From the NCBI GenBank assembly GCA_016840185.1, contig JAEOSV010000072.1:1-64000 (forward strand): a stretch of DNA of 64,000 nucleotides, written 5' to 3'. Shown here in pieces: positions 8,188 to 17,548 of the stretch. The translations under genes were made by a program, and so were the position numbers. Position 1 is the stretch's first letter, and the number at the start of each line of letters is the position of its first letter. The notes under the pieces are model-generated. The model worked only from the letters and a program-made list of their open reading frames with translations. It made no database searches and was not told the DNA's origin. The DNA is from Candidatus Hermodarchaeota archaeon (GTDB lineage: Archaea > Asgardarchaeota > Hermodarchaeia > Hermodarchaeales > Hermodarchaeaceae).

Positions 8188-9627
8188 CTAAGCCACCTGC
8201 ACAATTCCTTTCTTCTTTTCCAGAAGCTGAGTTTTCTTTTCTTTCAGAATAAGTTCTAGTTCCGGTTTGGTCACTACTACATGGATTCGTTGATTATTGA
8301 TTAGATCTAAGAATCCATTTCGAACTAGTGCATTTTTTTGAGATTGCGTAAGGAGCAAAACAATGCCTTTTAATCCATTCTTTATCATGAAAGATAGGAT
8401 CCTCTGCACAAACCTTTGTAACTGATAGTCCTTTGCTCGTGAGATTACAAAGAAGAACATGTCATCGATTTCGGCATCTACTCTTGTTGGTAACCCATTA
8501 ATGAGGATCACTCTATCTTTCTTGAATGGTAACCCGAAATTCGAGAGGCGAGTGAATAGTATTTCCCTCCATGGCGGGGAGTCGATTGCTTCCGATTTTG
8601 AATCATTGCTATTTTCTGAACTTAGCTCAGATTCATTCTGTAATGGCCATCGCGTCGTTAATAAGTTGATGATAATTTTAGCTGTTTCAGAAAAGCCTAA
8701 CTTAATCTTTTGTTCAATGATTTGATTTCGAGATAACACATCACCAAATTGGTGTAGGGCCTTGGTTGCGGGAATTTGACTCAGACTTATAGATCCAGGT
8801 AGTTGTGTTTGCACTGAATCTTTCTTAATTGGCTCTCCAAAGACTAATGTCAAGGATTTGGAAATAAACGTTGATTTTTGTGTCTTCTTAATCGGAAGAT
8901 ACATGCGTGAGTGCGGAGTAGCGTCTATCATTCCTAGAATTTCGTTAAAAGAATCATAGTTTATTGGTGTAAGGAGAGCAAACGATTTCTTTTTGTTTAT
9001 CATATCAGTCTGTACCGTAACTCCATATCTTCCGCTAACGGCAGCTTTCTGAAATCGTCCCGGTATTGCCATAGAGAAGTGATTCATTAGCTCATCTCCC
9101 TCTAGCAGCCGAACGGAGTCAGCACCAAGAGCGGTCCTAAAACTTTTGCCTATGTTATCCATTATTTCTCTTGATCGCGTAAGGAAAGTGGATTTCTCCA
9201 ATTTTATATAAAAGTTGAAGAAGAATTCTCTTTGAGAAGTCCACTCTAACGCGAATATTGTTGAAACAGGTAACACCTTCAGAAGAATCGTTAAGACCCG
9301 TTGGACATGCTCTTTATCCCAACGAGAGTTCGCAAAATTATATGCAAGGAAGATGGCACAACGGCTCTTTGGTGATTGGAAAACGAGAAGTCCGGTCTCA
9401 AAAAGGGTAGCTGATGATATATCAAAAATCTCATGCTTACGCTCAGATAAAAATACTCTAACTATTAAGACAAACGAGATCCCTAGAAAGGACAAAATAA
9501 TTACAATACTAATGTTCGGTACAATGTTCAATAAGTACAAAACAAGAAGTATGAACAGATCTACACTAAGACATCTAAAGAACGTGTCAAGTGTCTGCCC
9601 GTACCTTGAAGTAAGTGCAATCCTCAT
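8188..9627 (-). CDS. Hypothetical protein with N-terminal membrane hairpin
   Basis: This 479-residue protein has two hydrophobic helices near the N-terminus (LFILLVLYLLNIVPNI and VIILSFLGISFVLIVRVF), then about 400 mostly soluble residues. A low-complexity acidic/serine stretch (ESELSSENSNDSKSEAIDS) near residue 335 separates two parts. The C-terminal part (VILINGLPTRVDAEIDDMFF ... FVQRILSFMIKNGLKGIVLL) has alternating hydrophobic strands and helices that could be a restriction-endonuclease-like or Rossmann-like domain, but I see no conserved catalytic motif. It probably sits on the cytoplasmic face. It ends 46 nt upstream of eS25. No family recognised. Confidence 0.55.
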   Translation of the reverse strand: MRIALTSRYGQTLDTFFRCLSVDLFILLVLYLLNIVPNISIVIILSFLGISFVLIVRVFLSERKHEIFDISSATLFETGLLVFQSPKSRCAIFLAYNFANSRWDKEHVQRVLTILLKVLPVSTIFALEWTSQREFFFNFYIKLEKSTFLTRSREIMDNIGKSFRTALGADSVRLLEGDELMNHFSMAIPGRFQKAAVSGRYGVTVQTDMINKKKSFALLTPINYDSFNEILGMIDATPHSRMYLPIKKTQKSTFISKSLTLVFGEPIKKDSVQTQLPGSISLSQIPATKALHQFGDVLSRNQIIEQKIKLGFSETAKIIINLLTTRWPLQNESELSSENSNDSKSEAIDSPPWREILFTRLSNFGLPFKKDRVILINGLPTRVDAEIDDMFFFVISRAKDYQLQRFVQRILSFMIKNGLKGIVLLLTQSQKNALVRNGFLDLINNQRIHVVVTKPELELILKEKKTQLLEKKKGIVQVA

Positions 9628-9779
9628 CTTTCTCTAAGAACTTCTTGAAAAAAGAGGTTAAAAACACCAAAATTAGCCCTGTATCGAATTTCACCCAAAA
9701 TTCTTACAACTAAATGAGAAAGCTTTAAGACAAAGTAAGACTTTGCCGCAGCTGAAACCCCATTCGAGGTGAGATAATT

Positions 9780-10232
9780 TTGCCTCTATTTAGAACGGAT
9801 CGCTATATCAAAATCACTATTGCAGATTTCAATCTTCAAAAGTCAAGTGAAAACCTTCTACAACTTTTGAAGAAGGTTTCTGATCTTCGAAATGTTCAGA
9901 TGACGAAGGTGAGAATTGATCATGAAGAACAAGGCAAAATTAAGATTGAAGAATGGTTTGAAATTACAGGGGCTCTCAATGTCTCTGAAGGGGGAAAATC
10001 GTTTTGGGTTATATCCAAACCAAGCACAGAAAGTGAACCCTATAACTTCTTCATGCGGGTTGATCGGAATATAGAAGCAGAAGATTATGAATCAGCACAA
10101 AACAAAACGTCTGCTTGGGTGAATCAATCTATCATCAAGCCATTGGATTCTAAGTTTTCAATTCAGATGAAGAGCATTAGTTTACCCGAGGAAATTAGTA
10201 ATCTTGCAAAAAGACTAGGTGAATCCCAGTGA
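9780..10232 (+). CDS. Hypothetical protein upstream of TfrA
   Basis: This 150-residue soluble protein has a TTG start behind GAGGTGAG. Its stop overlaps the GTG start of tfrA by 4 nt, so it is almost certainly in the tfr operon. The sequence alternates beta strands and helices (YIKITIADFNLQ ... NFFMRVDRNIEAED) and has no cysteine cluster, membrane segment or recognised cofactor motif. Because it is co-translated with a fumarate reductase flavoprotein, an assembly or accessory role is possible, but this is only positional inference. Confidence 0.6.
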   Translation: MPLFRTDRYIKITIADFNLQKSSENLLQLLKKVSDLRNVQMTKVRIDHEEQGKIKIEEWFEITGALNVSEGGKSFWVISKPSTESEPYNFFMRVDRNIEAEDYESAQNKTSAWVNQSIIKPLDSKFSIQMKSISLPEEISNLAKRLGESQ

Positions 10233-11932
10233 CTATTGAAATAATTGAGACTGACGTATTAGTTGTTGGTGCTGGAGGGGCTGGATGCCGGGCAGCAATT
10301 GCTGCATCTGATTCAAACCAAGAAGTTACAATAATAACCAAAGATATTCTCGGAAAGGCTCATACAGTCATGGCAGAGGGGGGAATAAACGCCGCATTAG
10401 CAAATCTAGATCCAGACGATTTATGCGAAATTCATGCCCGAGATACCTGTAATGCTGGTGCTTATCTAAATAATCAAAACCTTGCCGAAATACTAGCTAA
10501 TGATGCACCCCAACGGATTTTTGATTTAGAAAATTTCGGTGCAATTTTCTCTCGAACCCCTGATGGGCTTATAATGCAACGCCCTTTTGGGCATCAAACT
10601 TATCGACGAACATGCTATGCAGGAGATCGCACTGGGCATGAGGTTCTCGCAACACTTACTGAAGAATTGCGACGACGGCAAATTGACATTATAGATGAAG
10701 TCTTCGCCACTTCTCTTTTCCGAAGTAAAAACCGCGTAGCTGGTGTTTCCGTTATAGATATCCGGACAGGAAAATTCCAAGTGTATCGAGCACCTGCAGT
10801 TATTATGGCCGCGGGTGGTGCTGGTCGAGTATACGATGTAACAACAAATGCACAAGCGGATGTTGGCAGTGGTTACGCTATGGCGTATAAGATCGGCGTT
10901 GAACTGATTGATATGGAACAGTTTCAATTTCATCCCACAGGCGCAGCTATACCACCTGCAGCACGGGGACGACTAGTTACTGAAGGCGTCCGTGGAGAAG
11001 GAGGCATTCTTCTAAACAAAGATGGCGAGCGATTCATGAAACGCTATAACCCTCGCCTACTGGAACTGGCGGGACGCGATGAGGTTGCCCGGTCAATTGC
11101 TACCGAAATTCGGGAGGGACGAGGAACAGAAAATGAGGCAGTTTATCTCGATATTTCTTTTCTCCCAGCCAGAATAATTGAAGAGCGACTCCCAACCATG
11201 CTAGAAGACTTTCTGGATATTGGTATTGATATTCGAAATGAGCCGATGGAAGTCACACCAACAGCTCATCACGTCATGGGTGGCTTAAAAATTGATTCTG
11301 ATACTGGAACTAACCTCCCCGGTCTTTTTGCCGCAGGAGAAGTGGCAGGGAGTGTACATGGTGGAAACAGATTAGGTGGAAATGCACTCGCTGCAGGACA
11401 AGTATTCGGAAAAATTGCAGGAGAATCCGCAGCCAAATTTGCTGCAAGTAATTCAGCTCCATCGCTTGATCGAAATTCAATAAATGAGGAATATTCTCGA
11501 GTAATGGCACCACTTGAAAGAGAAAAAGGTCTTAGTCCAACCAAAGAAACAAAACGGCTACAACGGTTGATGTGGGACAAAGCTGGGCTATTCAGAAATG
11601 AAGAAGACCTAAATGAAGCTCTAAGTTTTATTACTCAACAACATGAACGGGTCAACTCCGAACTTATGGTACAAAACAAGGCTACACGGTATAACACTGA
11701 GTGGATTAGTGCGCTAGAGTTACAGGATATGATCCTCGTTGCGGAAATGATTGTGCGTTCAGCGTTATTGCGAAAAGAATCCAGAGGAGCACATTATCGA
11801 ACAGACTATCCTTCTCCGGATAATAAACAATGGTTCATGAATATTGTAACCTCAAAACAAAAAGAAACAATGGGTCTCAAGAAATCCCCTGTGACTATTA
11901 CAAAATGGGCTCCACCATGGATGAAAAACTAA
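10229..11932 (+). CDS. tfrA: Fumarate reductase/succinate dehydrogenase flavoprotein subunit (TfrA type)
   Basis: This 567-residue flavoprotein interconverts fumarate and succinate. It has the N-terminal FAD dinucleotide fold (VLVVGAGGAGCRAAIA), AHTVMAEGGINAAL with the His that covalently binds FAD in this family, the catalytic-site segments FHPTG and RGEGGILLNKDGERFMKRY, then HHVMGG and the FAD-binding GGNRLGGNALA near residue 380. The C-terminal helical domain ends with the conserved ESRGAHYRTDYP. The next gene is a TfrB-like iron-sulfur subunit rather than a plain SdhB with membrane anchors, so the complex is probably soluble or peripheral and uses a thiol or other carrier. The GTG start overlaps the previous stop. 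Confidence 0.9.
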   Translation: MTIEIIETDVLVVGAGGAGCRAAIAASDSNQEVTIITKDILGKAHTVMAEGGINAALANLDPDDLCEIHARDTCNAGAYLNNQNLAEILANDAPQRIFDLENFGAIFSRTPDGLIMQRPFGHQTYRRTCYAGDRTGHEVLATLTEELRRRQIDIIDEVFATSLFRSKNRVAGVSVIDIRTGKFQVYRAPAVIMAAGGAGRVYDVTTNAQADVGSGYAMAYKIGVELIDMEQFQFHPTGAAIPPAARGRLVTEGVRGEGGILLNKDGERFMKRYNPRLLELAGRDEVARSIATEIREGRGTENEAVYLDISFLPARIIEERLPTMLEDFLDIGIDIRNEPMEVTPTAHHVMGGLKIDSDTGTNLPGLFAAGEVAGSVHGGNRLGGNALAAGQVFGKIAGESAAKFAASNSAPSLDRNSINEEYSRVMAPLEREKGLSPTKETKRLQRLMWDKAGLFRNEEDLNEALSFITQQHERVNSELMVQNKATRYNTEWISALELQDMILVAEMIVRSALLRKESRGAHYRTDYPSPDNKQWFMNIVTSKQKETMGLKKSPVTITKWAPPWMKN

Positions 11933-11956
11933 ACAATATCTTCGAGGAAAATTGCA

Positions 11957-13525
11957 ATGAGCAAAAAGAAATTTGTTAGATTTCAAATCCAACGGTATAA
12001 CCCTGATATCGATGATAAACCTTCTTTTACAAAATTCAAAGTTCCATATTCCGATAGGCAAGGTGTTTTGGATGCGCTACATTATATCTTCCAAAATCTC
12101 GATTCGTCGTTAGCCTATCGTTGGAATTGTCGAACCGGACAGTGTGGGTCATGTGCAATTAGTATCAATGGGGTACCTGGCTTAGCCTGTCGGACGGTTG
12201 TTGACCCCTCGCAAGATTATATTCTGGAGCCCTTACCCAATTTCCCTGTAATTCGTGACCTAGTGGTCGATCTTGGACCGGGATTCAAACGATTAGAAAA
12301 ATTACGACCATATTTAGAACGAACCTCTGCCCCTGATCGTCCAGAAAAGCTGACACGCGAAGAGATTTCATCTGCAATGGAGCTACGCTCATGCATAGAA
12401 TGTTTTTCTTGTTATGCTGCTTGTCCAGCCGTCGCTTCTGCAAAGCAAGAATATCCTGGTCCTATTGCCATGCGAGAATTAGCTAGTTTTGAATTCGATC
12501 CTCGAGATCAAGGAGACAGGGTTCAGCTCGCTGTAAGTAGTGGTCTATATGATTGTACAAGCTGTGGGAGTTGTAAAGAAGTTTGTATTCCCAAACACAT
12601 TGATACACGACGTACAGCAGTAGAAGGTCTCAGAGCACTTGCGGTTGAACGTGATATGGGACCCCTGGACGGTCACCAAGTATTTGTTACACAAATCGAA
12701 GAAACCGGATATGCTGTGGACGTTAAAAGCACACCACTTACAGATCAATTACCAGCAGTTATTGAGGTTTCAAATCCTGTTGATGATGTCTTGTTCTTCC
12801 CGGGGTGCCTAATTAATCTCAGAATCCAAAGCGTGGGTATGAACGTTGTTGAAGTATTGAAGCGTAACAATGTACGAGTGCATATTCCAAAAGATTTTGT
12901 ATGTTGTACCAGTGTTGCGTTTCGAACGGGCGCTAAAACTGTTGCTTATGAGATGGTCGTCCGCAATACTGATTATTTCAAGAAACTTGGGGTTTCCAAA
13001 GTTGTGTCTCTTTGTCCGGGTTGTATGTCAACCATTAAACAAGATTGGCCTGTTGTGTTACATGAATCAGAAAAACCTCCCTATGATTTTGAGCCTCTCG
13101 ATATCAATGAATACCTAGTGAATCAACTTGGTTTAGAAGGTATTAACCAAAAGGATCTAAATCCTCTCCCAATTCGAGTGGTTTACCATGATCCCTGCCA
13201 TCTTAACAGACATCAGGGAATAAGTGAGGAACCACGAAAACTTCTTCAAATGATTCCTGATATTGAATTTATCGATATTGAAGATAGCGATAGATGTTGC
13301 GGAGCTGGTGGTGGAGTTCGCGCAGGACGTCGAGAACTTTCTGAAGATATCGCTGGAATAAAATTTGAGATTCTTAGTGAAGCTAAACCTGATGTTATTG
13401 CAACTTCCTGCTCTTTTTGTTACATACAATTATTGGACGAAGTAAAAAGAGCAAATTCAAAGATCAAAATCATGAATGTTACAGATCTTTTGGCAGCCTC
13501 CTATCGTGGTGAAAGTATCAAATAA
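11957..13525 (+). CDS. tfrB: Fumarate reductase iron-sulfur subunit fused to HdrB-like CCG domains (TfrB type)
   Basis: This 522-residue protein has three electron-transfer parts. Residues 35-85 hold a plant-type [2Fe-2S] site (CRTGQCGSC ... C). Residues about 145-215 hold two ferredoxin-type clusters (CIECFSCYAACP and CTSCGSCKEVC). The C-terminal half has two CCG domains as in HdrB/SdhE (FFPGCL ... CCTSV ... CPGC, then YHDPCHL ... CCGAGGG ... CSFC). This architecture is that of thiol:fumarate reductase subunit B, which in methanogens oxidises CoM-SH and CoB-SH. Asgard archaea are not expected to rely on that pair, so the physiological thiol donor is open. It sits 24 nt after tfrA. Confidence 0.9.
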   Translation: MSKKKFVRFQIQRYNPDIDDKPSFTKFKVPYSDRQGVLDALHYIFQNLDSSLAYRWNCRTGQCGSCAISINGVPGLACRTVVDPSQDYILEPLPNFPVIRDLVVDLGPGFKRLEKLRPYLERTSAPDRPEKLTREEISSAMELRSCIECFSCYAACPAVASAKQEYPGPIAMRELASFEFDPRDQGDRVQLAVSSGLYDCTSCGSCKEVCIPKHIDTRRTAVEGLRALAVERDMGPLDGHQVFVTQIEETGYAVDVKSTPLTDQLPAVIEVSNPVDDVLFFPGCLINLRIQSVGMNVVEVLKRNNVRVHIPKDFVCCTSVAFRTGAKTVAYEMVVRNTDYFKKLGVSKVVSLCPGCMSTIKQDWPVVLHESEKPPYDFEPLDINEYLVNQLGLEGINQKDLNPLPIRVVYHDPCHLNRHQGISEEPRKLLQMIPDIEFIDIEDSDRCCGAGGGVRAGRRELSEDIAGIKFEILSEAKPDVIATSCSFCYIQLLDEVKRANSKIKIMNVTDLLAASYRGESIK

Positions 13526-13531
13526 GACACT

Positions 13532-14131
13532 TTAGATTCCAGCTTGTTTGTATACTTCTGCTCTGTTCTTTTCTACACCAGAGCAAACGCGTTCGAAAAG
13601 ATTCTCTCCTGTGGAATCAATTGACACAATTAGTGGACCGAATTTTTCGACTTCCATAATCCAAAGTGCTTCAGGCATGCCGAGGTCAAGCCACTCCACG
13701 TTTATGATTCGCCGTATTGTCTTTGCTGCCAATACAGCCGCGCCTCCAGTAAAAGCCCCGTAGACTGCTCCAAACTGTTTCATTGCTGCCGCTGTTTTAG
13801 CACCCATGCCTCCCTTTCCAATGATAACACGAACTCCAAAGGCTTCAATGAACTTATCTTCAAACATTTCCATTCGTGTACTGGTCGTTGGACCCGCCGC
13901 TACAACTTCCCAACCTGACTCCGTTTCCCTTACAATTGGTCCACAATGAAAGACACCTAGTCCCGCTGGGTCGATTGGAAGCTTCTTTTTTTCTTTAAAC
14001 CACTCAAGAGCGCGCTCATGGGCTTCATCACGGGCAGTGAAAATAGTGCCACTAAGATACACGATATCATTTACACGTAATTTTCTGATTGTTTCTTCTG
14101 AGATTGGAGTAGTTAAGTTGTAAGTTGCCAA
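13532..14131 (-). CDS. fumB: Fumarate hydratase class I, beta subunit
   Basis: This 199-residue protein corresponds to the C-terminal domain of class I [4Fe-4S] fumarases: LRVNDIVYLSGTIFTARDEA at the N-terminus, FHCGPIVR, AAGPTTSTRMEMFEDKFIE and IIGKGGMG. It forms the active enzyme with the alpha subunit encoded directly upstream. The TTG start lies 1 nt after the alpha-subunit stop (14133). The gene is convergent with tfrB, whose stop is 6 nt away, so the four genes tfrA, tfrB and the two fumarase subunits make one metabolic block (fumarate/malate and fumarate/succinate). Confidence 0.9.
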   Translation of the reverse strand: MATYNLTTPISEETIRKLRVNDIVYLSGTIFTARDEAHERALEWFKEKKKLPIDPAGLGVFHCGPIVRETESGWEVVAAGPTTSTRMEMFEDKFIEAFGVRVIIGKGGMGAKTAAAMKQFGAVYGAFTGGAAVLAAKTIRRIINVEWLDLGMPEALWIMEVEKFGPLIVSIDSTGENLFERVCSGVEKNRAEVYKQAGI

Positions 14132-14132
14132 A

Positions 14133-15026
14133 TTATTCCACCTTATGGGAGGTAAATTGCGCTTTTCCGTCCTCTGTGATTAAGACAGAAGCCCGTCTTG
14201 CTGCCCAACATTGGACTGCAAGGCCAACAGGAAATGAAGCGGGATGCCTCATCGCCACATCAATATGCACATCCAGTGTTGTCGTATCTCCACCAAGTCC
14301 CATTGGTCCAATACCTGTCTGATTGATTGCTGTTAGTAATTCCTCTTCCATTTTCGCAATTTTCGGGTCTTGGTGACGACTTCCTATTGGTCTTAGCAAT
14401 TGCTCTTTTGCAATTTTCATACAGATATCAGCACCACCTCCTATCCCGATTCCAAGAATAGTAGGGGGGCAGGGTTTTGCTCCTGCACTGATTATTGAAT
14501 CAATTACGAACTGTTTCATTCCTTTCAACCCTACACCGGGAGTAAGCATTCCTAGCTGACAAACATTTTCGGACCCACCACCTTTCGGTAAGGCAGTTAT
14601 TGCCAAATCTGCGCCCTCTACTATCTTCCAGTTTATCCATGGAATGTGAAGACCAGTATTATCTCCTGGGTTCTTGTGTAAAATTGGGTTCACCGTATTT
14701 GGTCTCAGGGGGATTTCTTTTGTTGCTCTTTGGACGGCTTTTTTGAGTACGGTTGGAAGTTGATTAATTAATGGAAATTTTGAACCAACGGATAAATAGA
14801 AAATTTGAATTCCCGTATCTTGGCACATTGGGATTGAACGTTTTCTCGCAAGACTCACATTCTCTAAGATTGTTTTTAATTGGCTTTTTGCAGTCTCATT
14901 GCTTTCTCTTCCCAAAGCCCTTTCAAGACCTTCAGAAACATCTTGAGGGAGATCGGTAACTGCTAGTCGTAAAAGAGATACTATAGTATCTTCCAAGAAA
15001 GAAACTTGCATATTCACATTCTCCAA
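14133..15026 (-). CDS. fumA: Fumarate hydratase class I, alpha subunit
   Basis: This 297-residue subunit carries the cluster-binding cysteines of class I fumarases: MCQDTGIQIFYL near residue 68, NVCQLGMLTPGVG near 155 and the GIGIGGGADICMKIAKEQLL segment near 200. It catalyses reversible hydration of fumarate to malate together with the beta subunit encoded next. The split alpha/beta form is common in archaea and anaerobic bacteria, and the enzyme is oxygen sensitive. The protein starts at an ATG at 15026 and ends with KVE immediately before the beta-subunit start. Confidence 0.9.
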   Translation of the reverse strand: MENVNMQVSFLEDTIVSLLRLAVTDLPQDVSEGLERALGRESNETAKSQLKTILENVSLARKRSIPMCQDTGIQIFYLSVGSKFPLINQLPTVLKKAVQRATKEIPLRPNTVNPILHKNPGDNTGLHIPWINWKIVEGADLAITALPKGGGSENVCQLGMLTPGVGLKGMKQFVIDSIISAGAKPCPPTILGIGIGGGADICMKIAKEQLLRPIGSRHQDPKIAKMEEELLTAINQTGIGPMGLGGDTTTLDVHIDVAMRHPASFPVGLAVQCWAARRASVLITEDGKAQFTSHKVE

Positions 15027-15052
15027 GTTTGTATTAACTGAAAAATGTGAAC

Positions 15053-15643
15053 CTACATTCCTATCTTTTTGGGTTGTGCAAAATTTGAGCCGAGTAATAT
15101 TTGTCTAAGTATTCCCTGTAGGATTTCAATTGTGAATGAACCTTGAGTAGCTATGGTTTCGAAAATTAGTGAAGTACCATTTAATCCAAGAGTAGTAATG
15201 AATTCAAAACGACTAATTGCCGGTAAAATGTCTCTTTTGTTTAAAGCGAAAACAACTGGAACAGCATCTACGAGTCTCTCTCCAAAGAAACCTTTGAGTT
15301 CGTTCCAGCAACGTCGGTTATCATTAATCAGATTCGGATTTGAATCCGCAACAAAAACAATTCCATCAGTTCCTGCTAAGACGGTTGATCGTGTCTCTGC
15401 ATAGTAGTCTTGTCCAGTTGCTGACCAAATATGAATTTGAATAATCCATTCACCATGTGAAAGTTCAATAGGACCATAATCGAAAAAGAGAGTTCTTCCT
15501 GACGTTGTCTCAATTGATTCTAAACGAGATAAGATATTGAGCCGATGAAATAAGGCCCGAATGCTAGCGGTTTTCCCACTCATTGCGGGCCCATAATAGA
15601 CAATTTTCGTTTGTATTATTCTCTGGCTCCAATCAATGATCAT
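15053..15643 (-). CDS. MglA-like small GTPase (Ras superfamily)
   Basis: This protein of about 196 residues has a P-loop (YYGPAMSGKTASI), a switch region TTSGRTLFFDYGP, a WSATGQDYYAETR segment in place of the canonical DxxGQ (the MglA-type Walker B), an expected G4 in NKRD and no lipid-attachment tail. MglA GTPases act with Roadblock/LC7 proteins in polarity and motility control, and Asgard genomes carry many such GTPases. A TTG at 15649 two codons upstream is an alternative start; I prefer the ATG at 15643, 10 nt after GAGG. Its operon partners at 15666-17479 include a Roadblock protein, which supports a GTPase-regulator pair. Confidence 0.85.
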   Translation of the reverse strand: MIIDWSQRIIQTKIVYYGPAMSGKTASIRALFHRLNILSRLESIETTSGRTLFFDYGPIELSHGEWIIQIHIWSATGQDYYAETRSTVLAGTDGIVFVADSNPNLINDNRRCWNELKGFFGERLVDAVPVVFALNKRDILPAISRFEFITTLGLNGTSLIFETIATQGSFTIEILQGILRQILLGSNFAQPKKIGM

Positions 15644-15665
15644 GAACAATTTTCCTCTCTTAAAT

Positions 15666-16556
15666 CTAAATCGTCCAGAATCCCTCTAATCGGTCTCCAA
15701 ATGCTTGTCCTGCACCTTCTTCTACAGATGTTTGGAAATCTTCACCCCATTCGGCTTTGATGAACTCCATTAATCGATCAATCGAAGCTCCCTTGTAGTC
15801 GATTGCTTGTCGGAGCATTTTGTTTGATATTACCGAATTCACTCCAACCCCCTGTAATAATCGAAGACGCATTAGGATTATCATCACACGCCATGCTGCT
15901 TCCACAAAAGCCTGAACGTGCTCTTTGTAAAGACTTTGCCGCACACGGTCTTCTTCTTGATTAAGATCCACTAGACTCTTTTCAAGACGTTCACTCACTT
16001 TTCCTTGGGCCGCACGTTTTAGGATTCGTGCTATTCTCTCAATCTTTGTTCGTGTTTCTGAAGTTACCTTTTCTAATAATTTCAACTCAAAACTAGTATC
16101 CGAAAAAGCATTTGAATTTCCGTTTGAATCGATTGTGAGCCTTCCCTCTTTGAATCTTAAAGTTAAGGGTGAAAGTGAGGTTTGAACAAAGGCCTGTTTA
16201 ATTGCATCCAAATTTTGCTGTTCCGTTGCGATTACCCATCCTTTGAAGTCTGATATCTGATTAGATACTAATTGGGCTGAAGATGATGGAGCACGATAGA
16301 TAATCCGTTCTCCATTATAGTCACCTTTCTCATGGTTTATCATCTGTTCATGTTCCGAATACGAAACAAAATCTGATCCAAAAACCATTTCACGACGGTG
16401 TGGAACAAGTCGTACTAGTGATTCAGCAATTGAATCCACGGATTCTTGGGAATCGCTGTAAATAATTATCGGGTATCGGTCTAATATTGATCGTAATACA
16501 ATTGCCAATTGCTTTCTACCCAAGGTAAACAATCCATCATCAAGAAACGTACTCAT
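15666..16556 (-). CDS. Hypothetical protein between Roadblock and MglA-like genes
   Basis: This 296-residue soluble protein has an N-terminal alpha/beta part (LDRYPIIIYSDSQESVDSIA ... GWVIATEQQNLDAIKQAFVQ) and a C-terminal helical part (residues about 165-260, with ARILKRAAQGKVSERLEKSL). The N-terminal layout recalls a nucleotide- or polymer-binding domain, but no P-loop is visible. The start ATG overlaps the stop of the Roadblock gene by 4 nt (ATGA), and it ends 22 nt before the GTPase start, so the three genes form one operon. It could be an effector of the GTPase module; this is inference from context. Confidence 0.6.
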   Translation of the reverse strand: MSTFLDDGLFTLGRKQLAIVLRSILDRYPIIIYSDSQESVDSIAESLVRLVPHRREMVFGSDFVSYSEHEQMINHEKGDYNGERIIYRAPSSSAQLVSNQISDFKGWVIATEQQNLDAIKQAFVQTSLSPLTLRFKEGRLTIDSNGNSNAFSDTSFELKLLEKVTSETRTKIERIARILKRAAQGKVSERLEKSLVDLNQEEDRVRQSLYKEHVQAFVEAAWRVMIILMRLRLLQGVGVNSVISNKMLRQAIDYKGASIDRLMEFIKAEWGEDFQTSVEEGAGQAFGDRLEGFWTI

Positions 16557-17479
16557 CTTGCGATTGCCTCCAAAATACCATCCACATCTAATGTGGGTTT
16601 TTGTGCGGCTGGAGCATTCCGTAAAACCGTTTCAATTTCAGCAATGAAATTTGGAATTATTAGTCTTAACAGACCCAGACGTGTCGAATCCTTCCGAATT
16701 AAAGTGCTAAACAAGCCTCCAGCTAATCGGTAAATGAAGTGTTGTTGGGTACCGCAATCGCATAGTACCTGAAGGATACCAGTTCGTTTTACTAGTTGAG
16801 CAACTTTTCGTGAAGTATCAAATAGGGTATAAGTTAGTGTTGAATTCCGAATTCGCATTCCTTCATTATATCGCTGTGTGGGAATTAGGTAGCCTCCCTC
16901 AAGACACACTTCGCCGGTTTGTGCTGAAGGTAAGGCTTGAAGAAAATCAGTAACTATTGCTGTTATTTGTTGTGCTGCATTCTCAGTAATTGTCAAATTA
17001 ACAGAGCCTGTTGACCAACTTCGTTGAGGGCCTTCTCGAACATCAAAACCAGTGCGTATCTGGTTGCGTTCTGAAGTTTCAAAGGACCGCAAAGGAGGAA
17101 TAAACTGCTCATTCCATAACGCATCATCTAGGTGAGAGATAGCCCTCTCTAATTGTAATAAGAGGGCTCCCAAATTACTCTGGCTTTGAGTTGTCACCGT
17201 TAGAAAATAGTTTGATGCCCGTGGAAGGGTGGCTAACAGAAACTTACTGCGCTCCCCTTCGATTAGCACATAGGATAAATCATCATGAAGTCGTTGTGCC
17301 ACTGATAATATGGCTGCAGCAGAAGAAGACAGACCAAAGATCTCATTCTCTGACAGCCAAACGCCACTACTTGAAATAGGGTAACCGTCCCGCTGAACTA
17401 ATACAGAATTTTCTACGCCAGGAACTGCTTTAATATTCTGTAAATGTAAATTGAACTGGTCTACCAAATTACCTGGCAT
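16553..17479 (-). CDS. Roadblock/LC7-domain protein with extra C-terminal domain
   Basis: Residues about 5-112 match the Roadblock/LC7 (MglB, dynein light chain) fold: PGVENSVLVQRDGYPISSSG, then SSSAAAILSVAQRL, ERSKFLLATLPRASNYFLTV and LGALLLQLERAI. Such proteins bind Ras-like GTPases as dimers and can act as GAPs. A second domain (about 155-300) contains CDCGTQQHFIYRLAGG and may be a diverged Roadblock or other beta-alpha domain. I use the ATG at 17479 (GTGGAG 10 nt upstream); a TTG at 17497 would add six residues. It is the first gene of the Roadblock-unknown-MglA operon. Confidence 0.8.
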   Translation of the reverse strand: MPGNLVDQFNLHLQNIKAVPGVENSVLVQRDGYPISSSGVWLSENEIFGLSSSAAAILSVAQRLHDDLSYVLIEGERSKFLLATLPRASNYFLTVTTQSQSNLGALLLQLERAISHLDDALWNEQFIPPLRSFETSERNQIRTGFDVREGPQRSWSTGSVNLTITENAAQQITAIVTDFLQALPSAQTGEVCLEGGYLIPTQRYNEGMRIRNSTLTYTLFDTSRKVAQLVKRTGILQVLCDCGTQQHFIYRLAGGLFSTLIRKDSTRLGLLRLIIPNFIAEIETVLRNAPAAQKPTLDVDGILEAIAR

Positions 17480-17548
17480 TCTATATGTGCTCCACAAGTT
17501 GGAGCTGTTTAGTCTATAAAAACCAACAAAACTTGACTTAATGAAAGA

